Source: DATNPH01 sp036703315 (GTDB taxonomy: Bacteria > Cyanobacteriota > Cyanobacteriia > Cyanobacteriales > Coleofasciculaceae). From it: a stretch of 23,510 bases of DNA. The stretch covers positions 1-23,510 of the forward strand of contig DATNPH010000183.1 of assembly GCA_036703315.1 (NCBI GenBank). The letters are read 5' to 3'. Below, one piece after another: positions 15,041-23,420 of the stretch. The notes beneath the pieces are model-generated. The model did no database searches, was not told the DNA's origin, and was given only the letters and a program-made list of their open reading frames with translations. The translations under genes and the position numbers were made by a program. Each line of letters opens with the position of its first letter. Position 1 is the first letter of the stretch.

Positions 15041-15380
15041 TACTAGACTTGTTCCTAGGTTTCATTTCAATCTGCTACGTTCTTGATACAAAAATGACTT
15101 TATACAGCTTTCTCCAAGATAAGCTGCAAGTTGAAGAGCGATTGATGCAGGAAAAGTATCAATGCTAATTTTAAAAATTTTGAGCTATTTCTTTTGGCTA
15201 AAGTTTTATAAAAAATTAAGCGATTGAAGAAATATTTAATTGTATGACTTTATAATAGCCAAGTCCTATAAATTGAAAAGACGCTATAGGGAAGATTTCA
15301 AGGGTTTTTCATATTCTTTAAAATCTTCGATGAAATAATAAAGCCTTGATGAATTTAATCTGAAAAAAGCTGATGACACT
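15041..15380. other. AT-rich intergenic stretch upstream of the PhyH-like gene
   Basis: No gene or RNA was recognised in these 340 bases. An open frame on the minus strand at 15284-15643 runs through the MITE and is not a credible gene. The promoter of the PhyH-like gene should lie here. Confidence 0.4.
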
Positions 15381-15564
15381 CTAGGGCGTGTTTTCAAACT
15401 CGGAGATCCCCCCAGCTCCTCATCCTCACCTTCGGCTCCGGTCGCTCCGGCCTTAAGAAGGGGGGAGAATTCAGTCAAAGTCCCCCTTTTCAAGCCGGAG
15501 ATGAAAGTGAGGAGATGCAAGGGGGATCTGAATCTGGCGGGGAAGGCGAGAAAACACGCCCTAG
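15381..15564. mobile_element. 184-bp MITE-like element with 15-bp terminal inverted repeats
   Basis: CTAGGGCGTGTTTTC at the left and GAAAACACGCCCTAG at the right are perfect inverted repeats. The outer CTAG could be the target duplication, in which case the repeat proper is GGGCGTGTTTTC. The inside is a G/C-rich, partly self-complementary filler with no gene. The right end abuts the hairpin at 15565-15583. Confidence 0.78.
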
Positions 15565-15583
15565 GGCACGATATTATCGTGCC
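15565..15583. repeat. Perfect 19-nt hairpin next to the MITE
   Basis: GGCACGATA and TATCGTGCC pair perfectly around one T. It is related to the hairpin at 1300-1320. The MITE at 15381-15564 ends exactly at its left side, so the element probably inserted beside or into this repeat. Confidence 0.6.
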
Positions 15584-15740
15584 TGCACAATAGAAGACCT
15601 GAAAGCTTGTGATGTAGAAATTGTGGAAGGTCTGGTAAGGCAAATTGGAGCAATGGGGGAGATGAGGGAGATAACTACTCTGTCTTTCCTATCTTCCCCA
15701 CCTTCCCCATCCTGCCTACCTTCCTAATTTGTCTACCAAC

Positions 15741-17309
15741 TTATTTGCCTTTAGCACTACCAAATCCTTTTGCCTTGGTCTTCTTCTTGCTTTGGGACTT
15801 GGCAGACTTAGAAGTGCTATCTGAGACAGCTGTGTCCGACTGAGAACCTGTGACTTTTGAGGTTTCAACCTTAGTGTCTGACAATTGTTCATCCACTGCT
15901 GGTACTGGTTCTACGGCTACCTCTGAATTCTTTTTATCGACATCTGAGTCTTTAAGAGTGGTGGTAACCGCTTCAACTACTGAGGAAATTCGCTCTAGTA
16001 AGCTGGGTGCTTGAACGTCTTCTGCTTCCGCAACTGGGGCATCAGGCGTCAATGGTTCAAGGGTATCGTTGGTAGGACTTTCAGTTGCTGCTGAGCCTAA
16101 AGGGGAAGGCTCTTCAACAGGTTCTGAATCTGTCTGGTCAGCATCTTGGTTTTTGAAAGCCGTTGAAACTGCCTCAATCACTGAAGATACCCTCTGTAAG
16201 AGCGTTGGCGATTTCTCGTCTTCTGCTTCAGCTACTGAGGTATTAGCGTCGGGGATATCTTCAGATGTTGTATCTGTGACTGCAACGGCTTCAGTAGCAA
16301 CATCTGCTGGAGTGTTGTTATCTGAAGAGTTATTGGGCTTCTCTTCGACTTCAACCGATTCAGCAACAACTGTAGCAGCCGCTTGGTGGTCAGTAGTGTC
16401 TTCCAATTCAACCGATTCAGTGACAACCGCAGCTGGTTCGTCACTAGGTTCCTTTGCGACTTCAATCGGTTCAGAAACAACCGTGGCCGCCTTGTCATCG
16501 ATTGTTTCTTTGACGGCAGCGGATTCGACGGCATCCATTACTGAAGTCTCGTTGGCTTTTTCTTCGACTTCCAAGGGTTCGACGACGCCCACAGCGGAGT
16601 CGTCGCTGTGTACCTCTTCGACTATAGGTGCTTCGGCGACAACCGTTGCTGAGGTAGAGGCTTCTGGATGGGCATCGTCTATCGACTTTTTTGTTTCACC
16701 CTCCATAGGCTGAGGCTCAATTGTAGGAGCAGGTATACTTACCGACTCAGGTTGAGGAATTTGAGGCGGGATAGCATCGGTATCTACAGGCGCAGGAGTG
16801 GTCAAGCGGCTAATGCGATCGCCTATATCCTCCAGAATCGTATAGCTATTGGGAAGCACAGTGGGTTTTGATACAGCCTCATGCACCAAGGCAGCCGTAT
16901 GTTCAGAAAGGTCAATTGCTGACTCGGCTGGACTTCCTTGGGCTGATGTCCAATTCGGATCAGGTTGGGGCATTTTGGGCTGGATGAGCGGCAATTCTAC
17001 AGGCTTGGGCGTGGTCAATCGACTGATGCGATCGCCTATATTCTCCAGAAATGCATGGCTGATGGGAAGCACAGTTGGCTTGGAAACCGCTTCATGTACT
17101 AACGCCGCTATATGTTCAGAAGGGTCAATCGGTGGCCCCTCCTCTGAAATTTCCTGGGTCTGAGCCAGGGATTTGCTGGACGATACACTAATTGGCAGTG
17201 GTGTTACTGGCTCAACCACTGACTCTTGAGACGGCTGGGTCAAGGAAAGTGGGGGAAAAAATTTAATTGAACGAGCCATGCGTCGATAAGGCTCTAGGTG
17301 GTCTGTCAC
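15741..17309 (-). CDS. Acidic, repeat-rich, probably disordered protein (522 aa)
   Basis: I do not recognise a family. The protein has three repeat classes in order. Class A appears twice (61-104 and 132-175), around SEHIAALVHEAVSKPTVLP and IGDRISRLTTP. The middle region (about 222-345) has five or more VVxExxEVEEK-type acidic units. Class B appears twice (358-401 and 425-468), around VAEAED and SSVVEAVTTTLK. The C-terminus is strongly basic (KSQSKKKTKAKGFGSAKGK). The repeated A and B helices and the acidic spacer suggest a scaffold or surface-binding protein (inference). The GTG start at 17309 has GGGGGG five bases upstream. The next ATG at 17279 lacks a clear SD. It is divergent from the HEAT gene at 17510. 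Confidence 0.7.
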   Translation of the reverse strand: MTDHLEPYRRMARSIKFFPPLSLTQPSQESVVEPVTPLPISVSSSKSLAQTQEISEEGPPIDPSEHIAALVHEAVSKPTVLPISHAFLENIGDRISRLTTPKPVELPLIQPKMPQPDPNWTSAQGSPAESAIDLSEHTAALVHEAVSKPTVLPNSYTILEDIGDRISRLTTPAPVDTDAIPPQIPQPESVSIPAPTIEPQPMEGETKKSIDDAHPEASTSATVVAEAPIVEEVHSDDSAVGVVEPLEVEEKANETSVMDAVESAAVKETIDDKAATVVSEPIEVAKEPSDEPAAVVTESVELEDTTDHQAAATVVAESVEVEEKPNNSSDNNTPADVATEAVAVTDTTSEDIPDANTSVAEAEDEKSPTLLQRVSSVIEAVSTAFKNQDADQTDSEPVEEPSPLGSAATESPTNDTLEPLTPDAPVAEAEDVQAPSLLERISSVVEAVTTTLKDSDVDKKNSEVAVEPVPAVDEQLSDTKVETSKVTGSQSDTAVSDSTSKSAKSQSKKKTKAKGFGSAKGK

Positions 17310-17509
17310 ATTACCCCCCCTGTGATTATGTACATTATAAAACTGATATAAAGCATGCTTTCAGTGTGGTGTAATATACCAAATTCGGCTTTTGAATCTG
17401 AGATACCAGCGAGTTAAATTTAGTTTTCTTAACGTTTTGCTATCTTTTGTTGTTAAGAGTCGCCAATAGAGATTGGTGCAATTGGATAGGATGCGATACT
17501 TTGTCAACT

Positions 17510-18274
17510 ATGTATGATGATGACGATCTGAGCGTACTCGATGCGGCTGATCTAGAAAGCCCTCTAGATGACATAGAGCCTATTGATTCCGAATCAGAAG
17601 CTCAAAAGCCTGATCCAGAAGCGATGCTGGCACTGTTAACGGCACGGGAGACGCCGCAACGGATGCTGGCAGCAAGAGCTTTTTGTGAAATTCAGGATGA
17701 GCGGGCGATTCCCTATTTGATTAATTTATTGAAAGATGTTTGCCCCTTGGTGCGAGTGAGTGCTGCCTATGCGCTCGGACGCAATCCTAGTTCAACAGCG
17801 GTTGAACCGTTGATTGAGCAGCTGAATCGGGATTGGAATGGATATGTACGCAAAGGAGTGGTCTGGGCATTGGGAAATTGCCACGATCGCCGTGCTTTAC
17901 CTTCACTGACTGACGCCCTGAAAACTGAGATTTCAGCCGTGCGTTTGTGGGCAGCTAGTGCTCTAGCGCAAATGGCTGAGTTGGAGTATGAAGACATTGT
18001 GGTGTCAATTCCGCCCCTAATTAGAGCTTTAAAGCGAGACCCTATTGCTGCCGTGCGAAGTAACTGTGCCTGGTCATTAGGACAGTTATGTCGGGAACTC
18101 CCCTCAAACGCAGTCTACGCAGGTGCGATCGATGCCTTGCTCGAAGCCTTTGCGGAAGATGAAGATATGGGGGTTCGCGAAGATGCTAAGGCTGCACTGT
18201 TGAAAGTGGGTGAGCCTCGGGGTCTTCAGATGATTGAGGCGATCGAGTCGTTTGAGATGGAAGGATTGTTGTAA
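17510..18274 (+). CDS. HEAT-repeat protein of the phycobilin lyase / IaiH-like group
   Basis: The 254 residues start with an acidic tail (MYDDDDLSVLDAADLESPLD) followed by five or more HEAT units from about residue 45: AARAFCEIQDERAIPYLINL, VRVSAAYALGRNPSSTAVEP, YVRKGVVWALGNCHDRRALP, VRLWAASALAQM and VRSNCAWSLGQL. This resembles cyanobacterial HEAT proteins related to CpcE/CpcF-type bilin lyases, and to the IscA-associated HEAT protein IaiH of Synechocystis. Which of these it is cannot be decided from sequence alone. No bilin-lyase operon neighbour is present, which favours the IaiH-like option. The ATG at 17510 is preferred because the upstream in-frame extension has no HEAT or acidic tail. 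Confidence 0.72.
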   Translation: MYDDDDLSVLDAADLESPLDDIEPIDSESEAQKPDPEAMLALLTARETPQRMLAARAFCEIQDERAIPYLINLLKDVCPLVRVSAAYALGRNPSSTAVEPLIEQLNRDWNGYVRKGVVWALGNCHDRRALPSLTDALKTEISAVRLWAASALAQMAELEYEDIVVSIPPLIRALKRDPIAAVRSNCAWSLGQLCRELPSNAVYAGAIDALLEAFAEDEDMGVREDAKAALLKVGEPRGLQMIEAIESFEMEGLL

Positions 18275-18290
18275 TCAATTCCAGTTACGA

Positions 18291-18701
18291 TTAGTCTCCC
18301 CCAAGCTGCACTTGTACTCTTTCAACGTTGGGCAATGGCTCATGCTGTCGCCCAGGATAACGACTAAGTGGAGAAGAAAGTGAGTCGTTGGTAATTACTT
18401 GCACATTATCACTTAGCTGCAAGATGCCTGTCTGTTGCGCGTTCACAGTGTTAGCAGGCCCAGCACTATTAATTACAGTAGTTGGAGAATTGCTAATTGT
18501 AGGAATCGAATCATTAGTTAAAAAGAATCGATTAAAATCATCTTGCACTGTTCTATCTCTAATACCCATTAGAGAGTTACCAGACAAGGTAAGTCCTCCA
18601 GTTCTGGAGTTCGATGCTGCTGTTGATTGTGCCTGAACTGAGCTAGCTAATCCTGTGACAGCTGCCAGAACTCCCAAAGCGGTAATAATTCTGTATCTCA
18701 T
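18291..18701 (-). CDS. Small secreted protein, unknown function (136 aa)
   Basis: MRYRIITALGVLAAVTGLAS is followed by SVQAQSTAAS, a classic Sec signal peptide with an AQA-like cleavage site near residue 25. The mature part is polar, rich in Ser, Asn and Thr, with TTVINSAGPANTVNAQQTG and NVQVITNDSL. There is no cysteine or recognisable domain. It probably reaches the periplasm or exterior. It converges with the HEAT gene (16 bases apart), so no shared transcript is expected. The SD is weak. Confidence 0.65.
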   Translation of the reverse strand: MRYRIITALGVLAAVTGLASSVQAQSTAASNSRTGGLTLSGNSLMGIRDRTVQDDFNRFFLTNDSIPTISNSPTTVINSAGPANTVNAQQTGILQLSDNVQVITNDSLSSPLSRYPGRQHEPLPNVERVQVQLGGD

Positions 18702-18945
18702 AGGTTTTCTGTATTAAGTTCTTTACTTTTTATGGTTGTGCAACCGAATCACTTTTTCCTCTATCGGAGGTGCGTGTGATCAGCAATCAGCCATCTTCAC
18801 TTGGATAGATTTTTGTAAAGAAATAATAAGTAGTAGATAGAGGTTCTTTGCCAGATACTCAAGGGCTTTGGCTCACGCAATTCTCTCCAAGAAAATGGCG
18901 ATCGCGTTTTGAACAGATGAGATAGGAGGCAAAATCGTAGAATCC

Positions 18946-20904
18946 CTAAAATTGCAGAACCCAACGACGAAACAGTTCAACAATAATACGCCAGTGCCCC
19001 TCCCTCTCTCGAATAACATCGTGGCGCGTCAGAGTCTTCAGGGCTTCCTGCAATGTTTCCTTTTGTAAGGGCACAAGGCCTTGCGCCCCTACCAATTCGT
19101 CTAATTGTGTCCTTAATTCGTCAAGAGTTAACCCCTCCGGATGAGGTGCCAATGCCCTTAGTATCGCCTGCTGCCCAGAAGCCCCTCGTGCTGCTTGACC
19201 CCAAACACCATCGAAGTAGTAGCGTCCCCGCTTGAAGAATTCGGGGTCGTTGATAACGGCTTCCACGTCTTCCACGGTGAAGACTGGGTTGCGGGAACGT
19301 CCTTGCTCGAAAACAAAGTCATTGTAGCGGCGAACGAGCTGGAATCCCACTAGCTGAACTAAATAGGGCTGACCTGCTGTGAGGGTGTAGATTTGGTCTA
19401 GCGCTTCGGGGGTGTAGTCGAGGGGGAAGTCTTCATCCGGGTTGGCGAGAATCTGGCGGGTAGCCCCAGGTTGCAGGAAGCCAACGTGGATGGGGATGAC
19501 GCTGGCGAAGAAAGGTTGGAAGTAATCGGCTGTCATCTCTTCCAAGGTGTGCAAACCTGCAAAGGCGAAGGCAACTTTGGAACTCATTTGCACCAGCCCC
19601 CGCAGATACCCCATAAAGTCTTTAGGGATTTTCTCAGCTTCTATCAGTTCCTCGATTTTCTCGAATTCGTCTAGGGCGACGATTAACCCACTGCTAAGAT
19701 GTGCTTCGACCTGTTTTAAATAGCGTTCAAAGGTACGGTAGGGAAGGTTCAGCAAATCTGCATCATCTGGGGGTGTGCAGCCTACCGCATCGGAAATGGC
19801 ATCACTAATCGCCATCAGTACTTCCCCGACTCCTTGAGGGCTATCTCCCAAACGCAGCAGGTTGACATAGGCAACTTTTACCCCTGACCCTGAACAGTTA
19901 GCGGCGTTAAGGAGGATGGATGTTTTGCCCATGCGTCGGTGTCCGTAGAGAACGACAGATTGCAGCCGATGACTCATCACCCAGAGTTCTTCTAGCTGTC
20001 TCAGCACGTCTTCCCGTCCGACAAAGAGATGTCCTTCAACTGGGTCACCGACTACATAAGGATTATGTATCCGCTCGGTAATGGAAGCTTTGCCTACCTC
20101 ACTAGCTACATCCAGTAGGGCTACTGTCCAATTCCAAACTATCGTTTTGATTAGCTCTCGCTCTAGTTCAGGAAAAGCGTAGGGTTTGTCTCGCAGTTTT
20201 TTGAGTTCCCCAATCGCACGAGTAAGAGCAAAAGCTCTAGCAGAACGAGACAAACTATGCTGAATGACTTGAATATCTTCTGCAATGCGACGCAAACTAG
20301 TAAGAGCTTCCCACGTTGCTGGACGCAGCAAAGGTTCTTTGGGAAAAGCAGGAAGCTCAAGGGTAGCAATATCTCTCACATTTCTAGCACTATCAAAAGT
20401 AGAGAGAGTTAGAGTAATTAGGAACAGCTCTTCTCCATAAGGAAGAGAACGCACTACGGCGAAAGCTTCTACTGCGCTGCGTAGCATCTTCTCATGTAGA
20501 AACCAGAAACCAGCAGCAGCAGCACGAGCAGGAGTGTCCTTGCGAAAGGAAATTGAAAACAGAGGAACTGACACACAACGAAGCAGTTCCCAATTGTAAG
20601 GAGGTTCAGCTAACTGTGCTACACGATATATGACTTGATCCAAGGGTATTTCAGAAAGCACTTGATTCAAAGTGCTAATGACAGGAATAAACTGAAGGGT
20701 GTAAGTAAAAATTTGCTTAGTATTTATTAGACCTTCTTCCCAATCATATAGTAGCCAATATCTTAAATTAGAAGATAGGTACGGTACAGGAATTAGAGTT
20801 ACACGGGGTAGCGATCTGACTAGATTAATCTTAATTTCTTTTCGCAAAAAAAAACAAACTAAAAAACCAGTTATCAAGACGTATAAATGCCAAACAGGTG
20901 CCAA
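18946..20904 (-). CDS. STAND-like ATPase part of a membrane-anchored ATPase (second frame after a T9 run)
   Basis: The 652-residue frame contains a Walker A motif GHRRMGKTSI (321-330), a Walker B motif GLIVALDEFEK (406-416), the preceding NPYVVGDPVEGHLFVGRED (281-299) and a C-terminal winged-helix-like tail (LTRHDVIREREGHWRIIVEL). This matches cyanobacterial STAND or AAA-ATPase proteins whose N-terminal half is a membrane domain. That half is here the frame at 20831-21652. The first 20 residues of this frame come from the overlap and the TTG start has no ribosome binding site. Natural homology seems to begin at RKEIKINLVR (about 21). With one T fewer in the nine-T run the two frames fuse into about 900 residues. 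Function could be signalling or defence (inference). Confidence 0.7.
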   Translation of the reverse strand: MAPVWHLYVLITGFLVCFFLRKEIKINLVRSLPRVTLIPVPYLSSNLRYWLLYDWEEGLINTKQIFTYTLQFIPVISTLNQVLSEIPLDQVIYRVAQLAEPPYNWELLRCVSVPLFSISFRKDTPARAAAAGFWFLHEKMLRSAVEAFAVVRSLPYGEELFLITLTLSTFDSARNVRDIATLELPAFPKEPLLRPATWEALTSLRRIAEDIQVIQHSLSRSARAFALTRAIGELKKLRDKPYAFPELERELIKTIVWNWTVALLDVASEVGKASITERIHNPYVVGDPVEGHLFVGREDVLRQLEELWVMSHRLQSVVLYGHRRMGKTSILLNAANCSGSGVKVAYVNLLRLGDSPQGVGEVLMAISDAISDAVGCTPPDDADLLNLPYRTFERYLKQVEAHLSSGLIVALDEFEKIEELIEAEKIPKDFMGYLRGLVQMSSKVAFAFAGLHTLEEMTADYFQPFFASVIPIHVGFLQPGATRQILANPDEDFPLDYTPEALDQIYTLTAGQPYLVQLVGFQLVRRYNDFVFEQGRSRNPVFTVEDVEAVINDPEFFKRGRYYFDGVWGQAARGASGQQAILRALAPHPEGLTLDELRTQLDELVGAQGLVPLQKETLQEALKTLTRHDVIREREGHWRIIVELFRRWVLQF

Positions 20905-21652
20905 TTATAGATGCTGTAACTGAAACAAGAAAGACTAAAATAGTTGTGGTTATGCCTAAGTCTGTTGGAATCTTTTGAACAGGCATCATTAGCCCCATGA
21001 ATGTTGCTAATATCAACACAAAGATGCCCATAATGAAAAGAAAAAAAACACTCACATCAGTTAAGACACCTAAGACTAAAACACTTGCTACACCTATCCA
21101 AAATCCTCCTAATAGGGATAAAAATGCGATAGATGCAAAGTTTGCAAATACCTCTTTTGAAGGTGCGCTAAAAGTGGAAACTACAAGATTTAGAGTAACA
21201 TCTAAACCTATACCTAAACCTATAGATAATTGAAAAATATTTTCTGTATTATTTTTACTCTCTGTTTTATAAACAATAAAAGCAAACACAATTATTATAC
21301 TAAACAAAGCAATTAAAATATAATTTCCTAATATAGATTTGTAATCTAATAAAAGACCTATTCTATTAAGAATTACGCCTTGAATTAATGGTGTGATAAT
21401 TGCCAATATGATTCCTTGGAAAACCAATTGACGCAACTTAGGATTAGGCAATAATCCCCAAAGATTTTTTCGACTCGGATTTTCATTAGGAATCAAACCT
21501 CTGTAATAAACATACAAATACTGCCGTAAAGCTTGAGGAAAGAAAAAGACCCAGTACAACAACCGCAGGTAATCCAGTGGATTCCACAACGATAGGGGTC
21601 GCCTCAGGTTGGGGGCTAAGTCTAAGCGAGGAACAGGGCGGTGTTGACTCAT
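20831..21652 (-). CDS. Multi-spanning membrane domain of the STAND-like ATPase (first frame)
   Basis: The 273-residue frame begins MSQHRPVPRLDLAPNLRRPL and continues SLWNPLDYLRLLYWVFFFPQ, a start well known from cyanobacterial membrane ATPases. About six hydrophobic segments follow (roughly 78-98, 110-128, 142-160, 172-195, 203-224 and 235-257). It ends at FFFAKRN right after the T-run, where the ATPase frame takes over. The ATG at 21652 overlaps the stop of the upstream ATPase remnant as ATGA (21649-21652), so translation was probably coupled. It is AT-rich. Alone, the product would be a membrane protein without the ATPase. Confidence 0.7.
   Translation of the reverse strand: MSQHRPVPRLDLAPNLRRPLSLWNPLDYLRLLYWVFFFPQALRQYLYVYYRGLIPNENPSRKNLWGLLPNPKLRQLVFQGIILAIITPLIQGVILNRIGLLLDYKSILGNYILIALFSIIIVFAFIVYKTESKNNTENIFQLSIGLGIGLDVTLNLVVSTFSAPSKEVFANFASIAFLSLLGGFWIGVASVLVLGVLTDVSVFFLFIMGIFVLILATFMGLMMPVQKIPTDLGITTTILVFLVSVTASIIGTCLAFIRLDNWFFSLFFFAKRN
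20846..20854 (-). other. Nine-T run (minus strand) at the frame junction
   Basis: On the minus strand, TTTGTTTTTTTTTGCGAAAA lies where the membrane frame and the ATPase frame overlap. The membrane frame reads through ...FSLFFFAKRN and stops. With eight T it reads ...FSLFFLRKEIKIN into the ATPase. Long T-runs cause transcriptional slippage in bacteria, and also sequencing errors. Confidence 0.6.
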
Positions 21653-22553
21653 TGCACACCTTCCAGGTAATAGACTTCTGGTAAAAATACCTGGCGAATG
21701 AATTCGCGGCTATACAAACGAAGTCCGCCTACGCGGACTAAGAGCAAATTGTGCTTGAAACCTGCGTAGGCAGGTTTTGTTTGTGTAGCCCCAGACTTCA
21801 GCCTGTGGGCGCAGATTGACGGTTGCAAGAGGTTCATTCTCCACCCTCCACATACCGGGAATAAGTTTGATAGCACAACTGCATCAGTTGCCGAGGATGT
21901 CCGCCACTTTCCTGCACTAGCTGGATTATTTCCTCCTCAGTAAAACGCACCGAAGTCATAGCAAGACGAGCATCAATAAAAGCACGGGCAATAGTTTCAT
22001 CCCAAGGTTTTAGGTTCTCCTCTTGGCAAATACCTGCAAGCGGAGATGTCTTGCCTTCATTCTGACTATCGTTAAAAAGACGCTCCAGAGGTTCACTAGC
22101 CGCTAAAATCAGCTTTAACGGAGCATTGCTGCCCTCTGCTAAACCACGCAAGCGATCGCGTACTCCACGAGTAAACCCAACCCAGGTCATCTTCCCCACA
22201 TTATCTATAGCTAATAAGATTCTGCGATCGCGCAAATTGCGAGTTAGGCTATAGTCTTTGCTTTCAGGGATACCAACCTCGTGACATAAAGCACTGTAGA
22301 AGTCATTTTCATCATTAACCCAATTCAAATCTAGGAAAACTGACTGACGCGGTGAGTGGAGGCAACTTTCCGCCTGTTGGCAAATTTTCCACAGCAGAGA
22401 GGATTTGCCGATACCTTCCTCTCCAATTAGAGCAACGCTACTACCGCTATTGAGAACCTCGAATACTCGCCGGATTTCGCGATCGCGGTTGAAGAGCGGA
22501 TTTTCAAACCAACCATTTAGAGAATACTTATCCCTACAACAACCTACGTCTCC
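21649..22553 (-). pseudogene. STAND-like ATPase, lacking its start and interrupted by a hairpin repeat
   Basis: An open frame below the TAG at 22554-22556 reads NGWFENPLFNRDREIRRVFE, then the P-loop ALIGEEGIGKSSLLWKI, then SVFLDLNWVNDENDFYSALC and RRILLAIDNVGKM (Walker B region). It ends HPRQLMQLCYQTYSRYVEGG followed by TGA at 21834. No ATG, GTG or TTG precedes the P-loop, so the native start is missing. A hairpin repeat (21694-21811) then lies in the way, and the frame EFIRQVFLPEVYYLEGVQ (ending 21649) is in another phase. It may be the original C-terminus. An intact internal start at 22328 (TTG) would lack the P-loop. I judge it non-functional. Its family resembles the nucleotide-binding domains of STAND signalling proteins. 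Confidence 0.7.
21694..21811. repeat. Compound hairpin repeat inside the ATPase remnant
   Basis: A palindrome GCGAAT-GA-ATTCGC (21694-21707) is followed by GGCTATACAAAC (21708), which pairs with GTTTGTGTAGCC (21779-21790). Two inner hairpins, AGTCCGC/GCGGACT and AAACCTGC/GCAGGTTT, are nested between them. This layout matches a dispersed cyanobacterial repeat. It shifts the reading frame of the host gene. Confidence 0.75.
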
Positions 22554-22655
22554 CTACAAAAGACAGAACTGCTAAGCTTCCTACTTAAGCCAACCTCAAC
22601 TGTATAAGCCGAAAGTCATCATAGTCTTATCAAGAAAGACAAAAGGCTTCAGGCA

Positions 22656-22979
22656 ATGATTAACCAAAATTTGGAAACTCAACAACATCAGCAACAGCAA
22701 GAAAATCAATTATTGCACTGTCAAAAAGCAGTAGGCAAACCACAACAATTGATTTGTACGATTCAACCCATGACGCCTACAGCACCCAAACCATTAGATC
22801 CATCGACGTTTCTGCAATATGCAGATGCTTTAAGCACAATCATTCATGGGAGTACTCTTTTTGTTGTTGCTTTAACTCAATTTAGCAAGGTTTTTGTGCC
22901 TTGGATAGGTCAAAAGCCAGACAAAAAGAGAAACCAGCGCATTCGACGAAGCCTAAGCGTAAAAAATAACATTAGTTAG
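22656..22979 (+). CDS. Small protein with one membrane segment, unknown function (107 aa)
   Basis: The protein starts MINQNLETQQHQQQQENQ, a glutamine-rich region, and continues to PLDPSTFLQYADALSTIIHG, then STLFVVALTQFSKVFVPWIG, then a basic tail QKPDKKRNQRIRRS. One hydrophobic helix (about 61-84) fits a single membrane anchor with a positive C-terminus inside. The true start could be the ATG at 22770 (MTPTAPKPLD). The gene is divergent from the STAND-like cluster, so it may be associated, but no domain is recognised. A purine stretch AAAGG lies nine bases before the first ATG. Confidence 0.5.
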   Translation: MINQNLETQQHQQQQENQLLHCQKAVGKPQQLICTIQPMTPTAPKPLDPSTFLQYADALSTIIHGSTLFVVALTQFSKVFVPWIGQKPDKKRNQRIRRSLSVKNNIS

Positions 22980-23013
22980 GTTTTAGCTGAGATTTGGTAC
23001 TCGTCCTCCACCC

Positions 23014-23144
23014 GCCAGGGAATCAATTCCCTGGCTAATAGCTCAAGTCCTCTGAAGAGGACTAAATGTTGATTTCACAAAGGCAAATGTTTCAGTCCAT
23101 TTGAATGGACTTTATCTGTTAGCCCGGAAATTAATTTCCGGGCT
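23014..23144. repeat. Row of four near-perfect palindromes
   Basis: In order: GCCAGGGAAT/ATTCCCTGGC (23014-23035), AGTCCTCT/AGAGGACT (23046-23063), AGTCCATT/AATGGACT (23094-23111) and AGCCCGGAAATT/AATTTCCGGGCT (23121-23144). Each has a loop of 0 to 2 bases, and the spacing between them is irregular. The type occurs widely in cyanobacterial intergenic DNA. It could fold into a multi-branched cruciform. Confidence 0.8.
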
Positions 23145-23228
23145 GGTTTTGCCATTTACCCGTATTTTTGCCGTTATTTAAATCCGCAATTTTTCCTAAA
23201 TTATTTTTTATTTCGTAACAAAAAACAC

Positions 23229-23257
23229 TTGCTTAGATGTGAGCAAGTTGCTACAAT
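23229..23257 (+). promoter_or_regulatory. Sigma70-type promoter of leader copy 2
   Basis: TTGCTT and TACAAT are separated by 17 bases and precede the conserved leader (23264) at the same distance as in copy 1 (1160-1188). Two copies with the same geometry make chance unlikely. Confidence 0.6.
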
Positions 23258-23263
23258 TATACT

Positions 23264-23329
23264 GTTGCAACAGCAACGGGTCAGAAGCCAACCCCTAGCC
23301 CTGGAAAGTCAAGGGTTGGCTCTGGCTCC
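23264..23329 (+). ncRNA. Structured 5' leader RNA element, copy 2
   Basis: It has the same small hairpin GTTGC-AACA-GCAAC as copy 1. The lower stem is GGGTCAG with CTGGCTC and one bulged A, the upper stem is AGCCAACCC with GGGTTGGCT, and the 18-nt loop ends CCCTGGAAAGTCAA. Compared with copy 1 the upper stem has two compensatory exchanges. Eleven bases after the leader begins the inverted 3' end of a group II intron (23340), so any gene that this copy served is separated from it or lies beyond the window. Confidence 0.6.
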
Positions 23330-23379
23330 AACAACCGAGGTGAGTAGGGGAGTGCTATCGCTAACCTTCCCCCCTCTCA

Positions 23380-23413
<34 letters not shown>

Positions 23414-23420
23414 CCAAAAA

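Noticed and set aside
15284..15643. 119-codon minus-strand frame
   Set aside because: It runs through the 184-bp MITE and a hairpin, so it is a by-product of mobile DNA.
16069..16713. 214-codon plus-strand frame opposite the acidic repeat protein
   Set aside because: It is Ser/Thr/Val-rich only because it is antisense to the acidic repeats; no ribosome binding site or homology.
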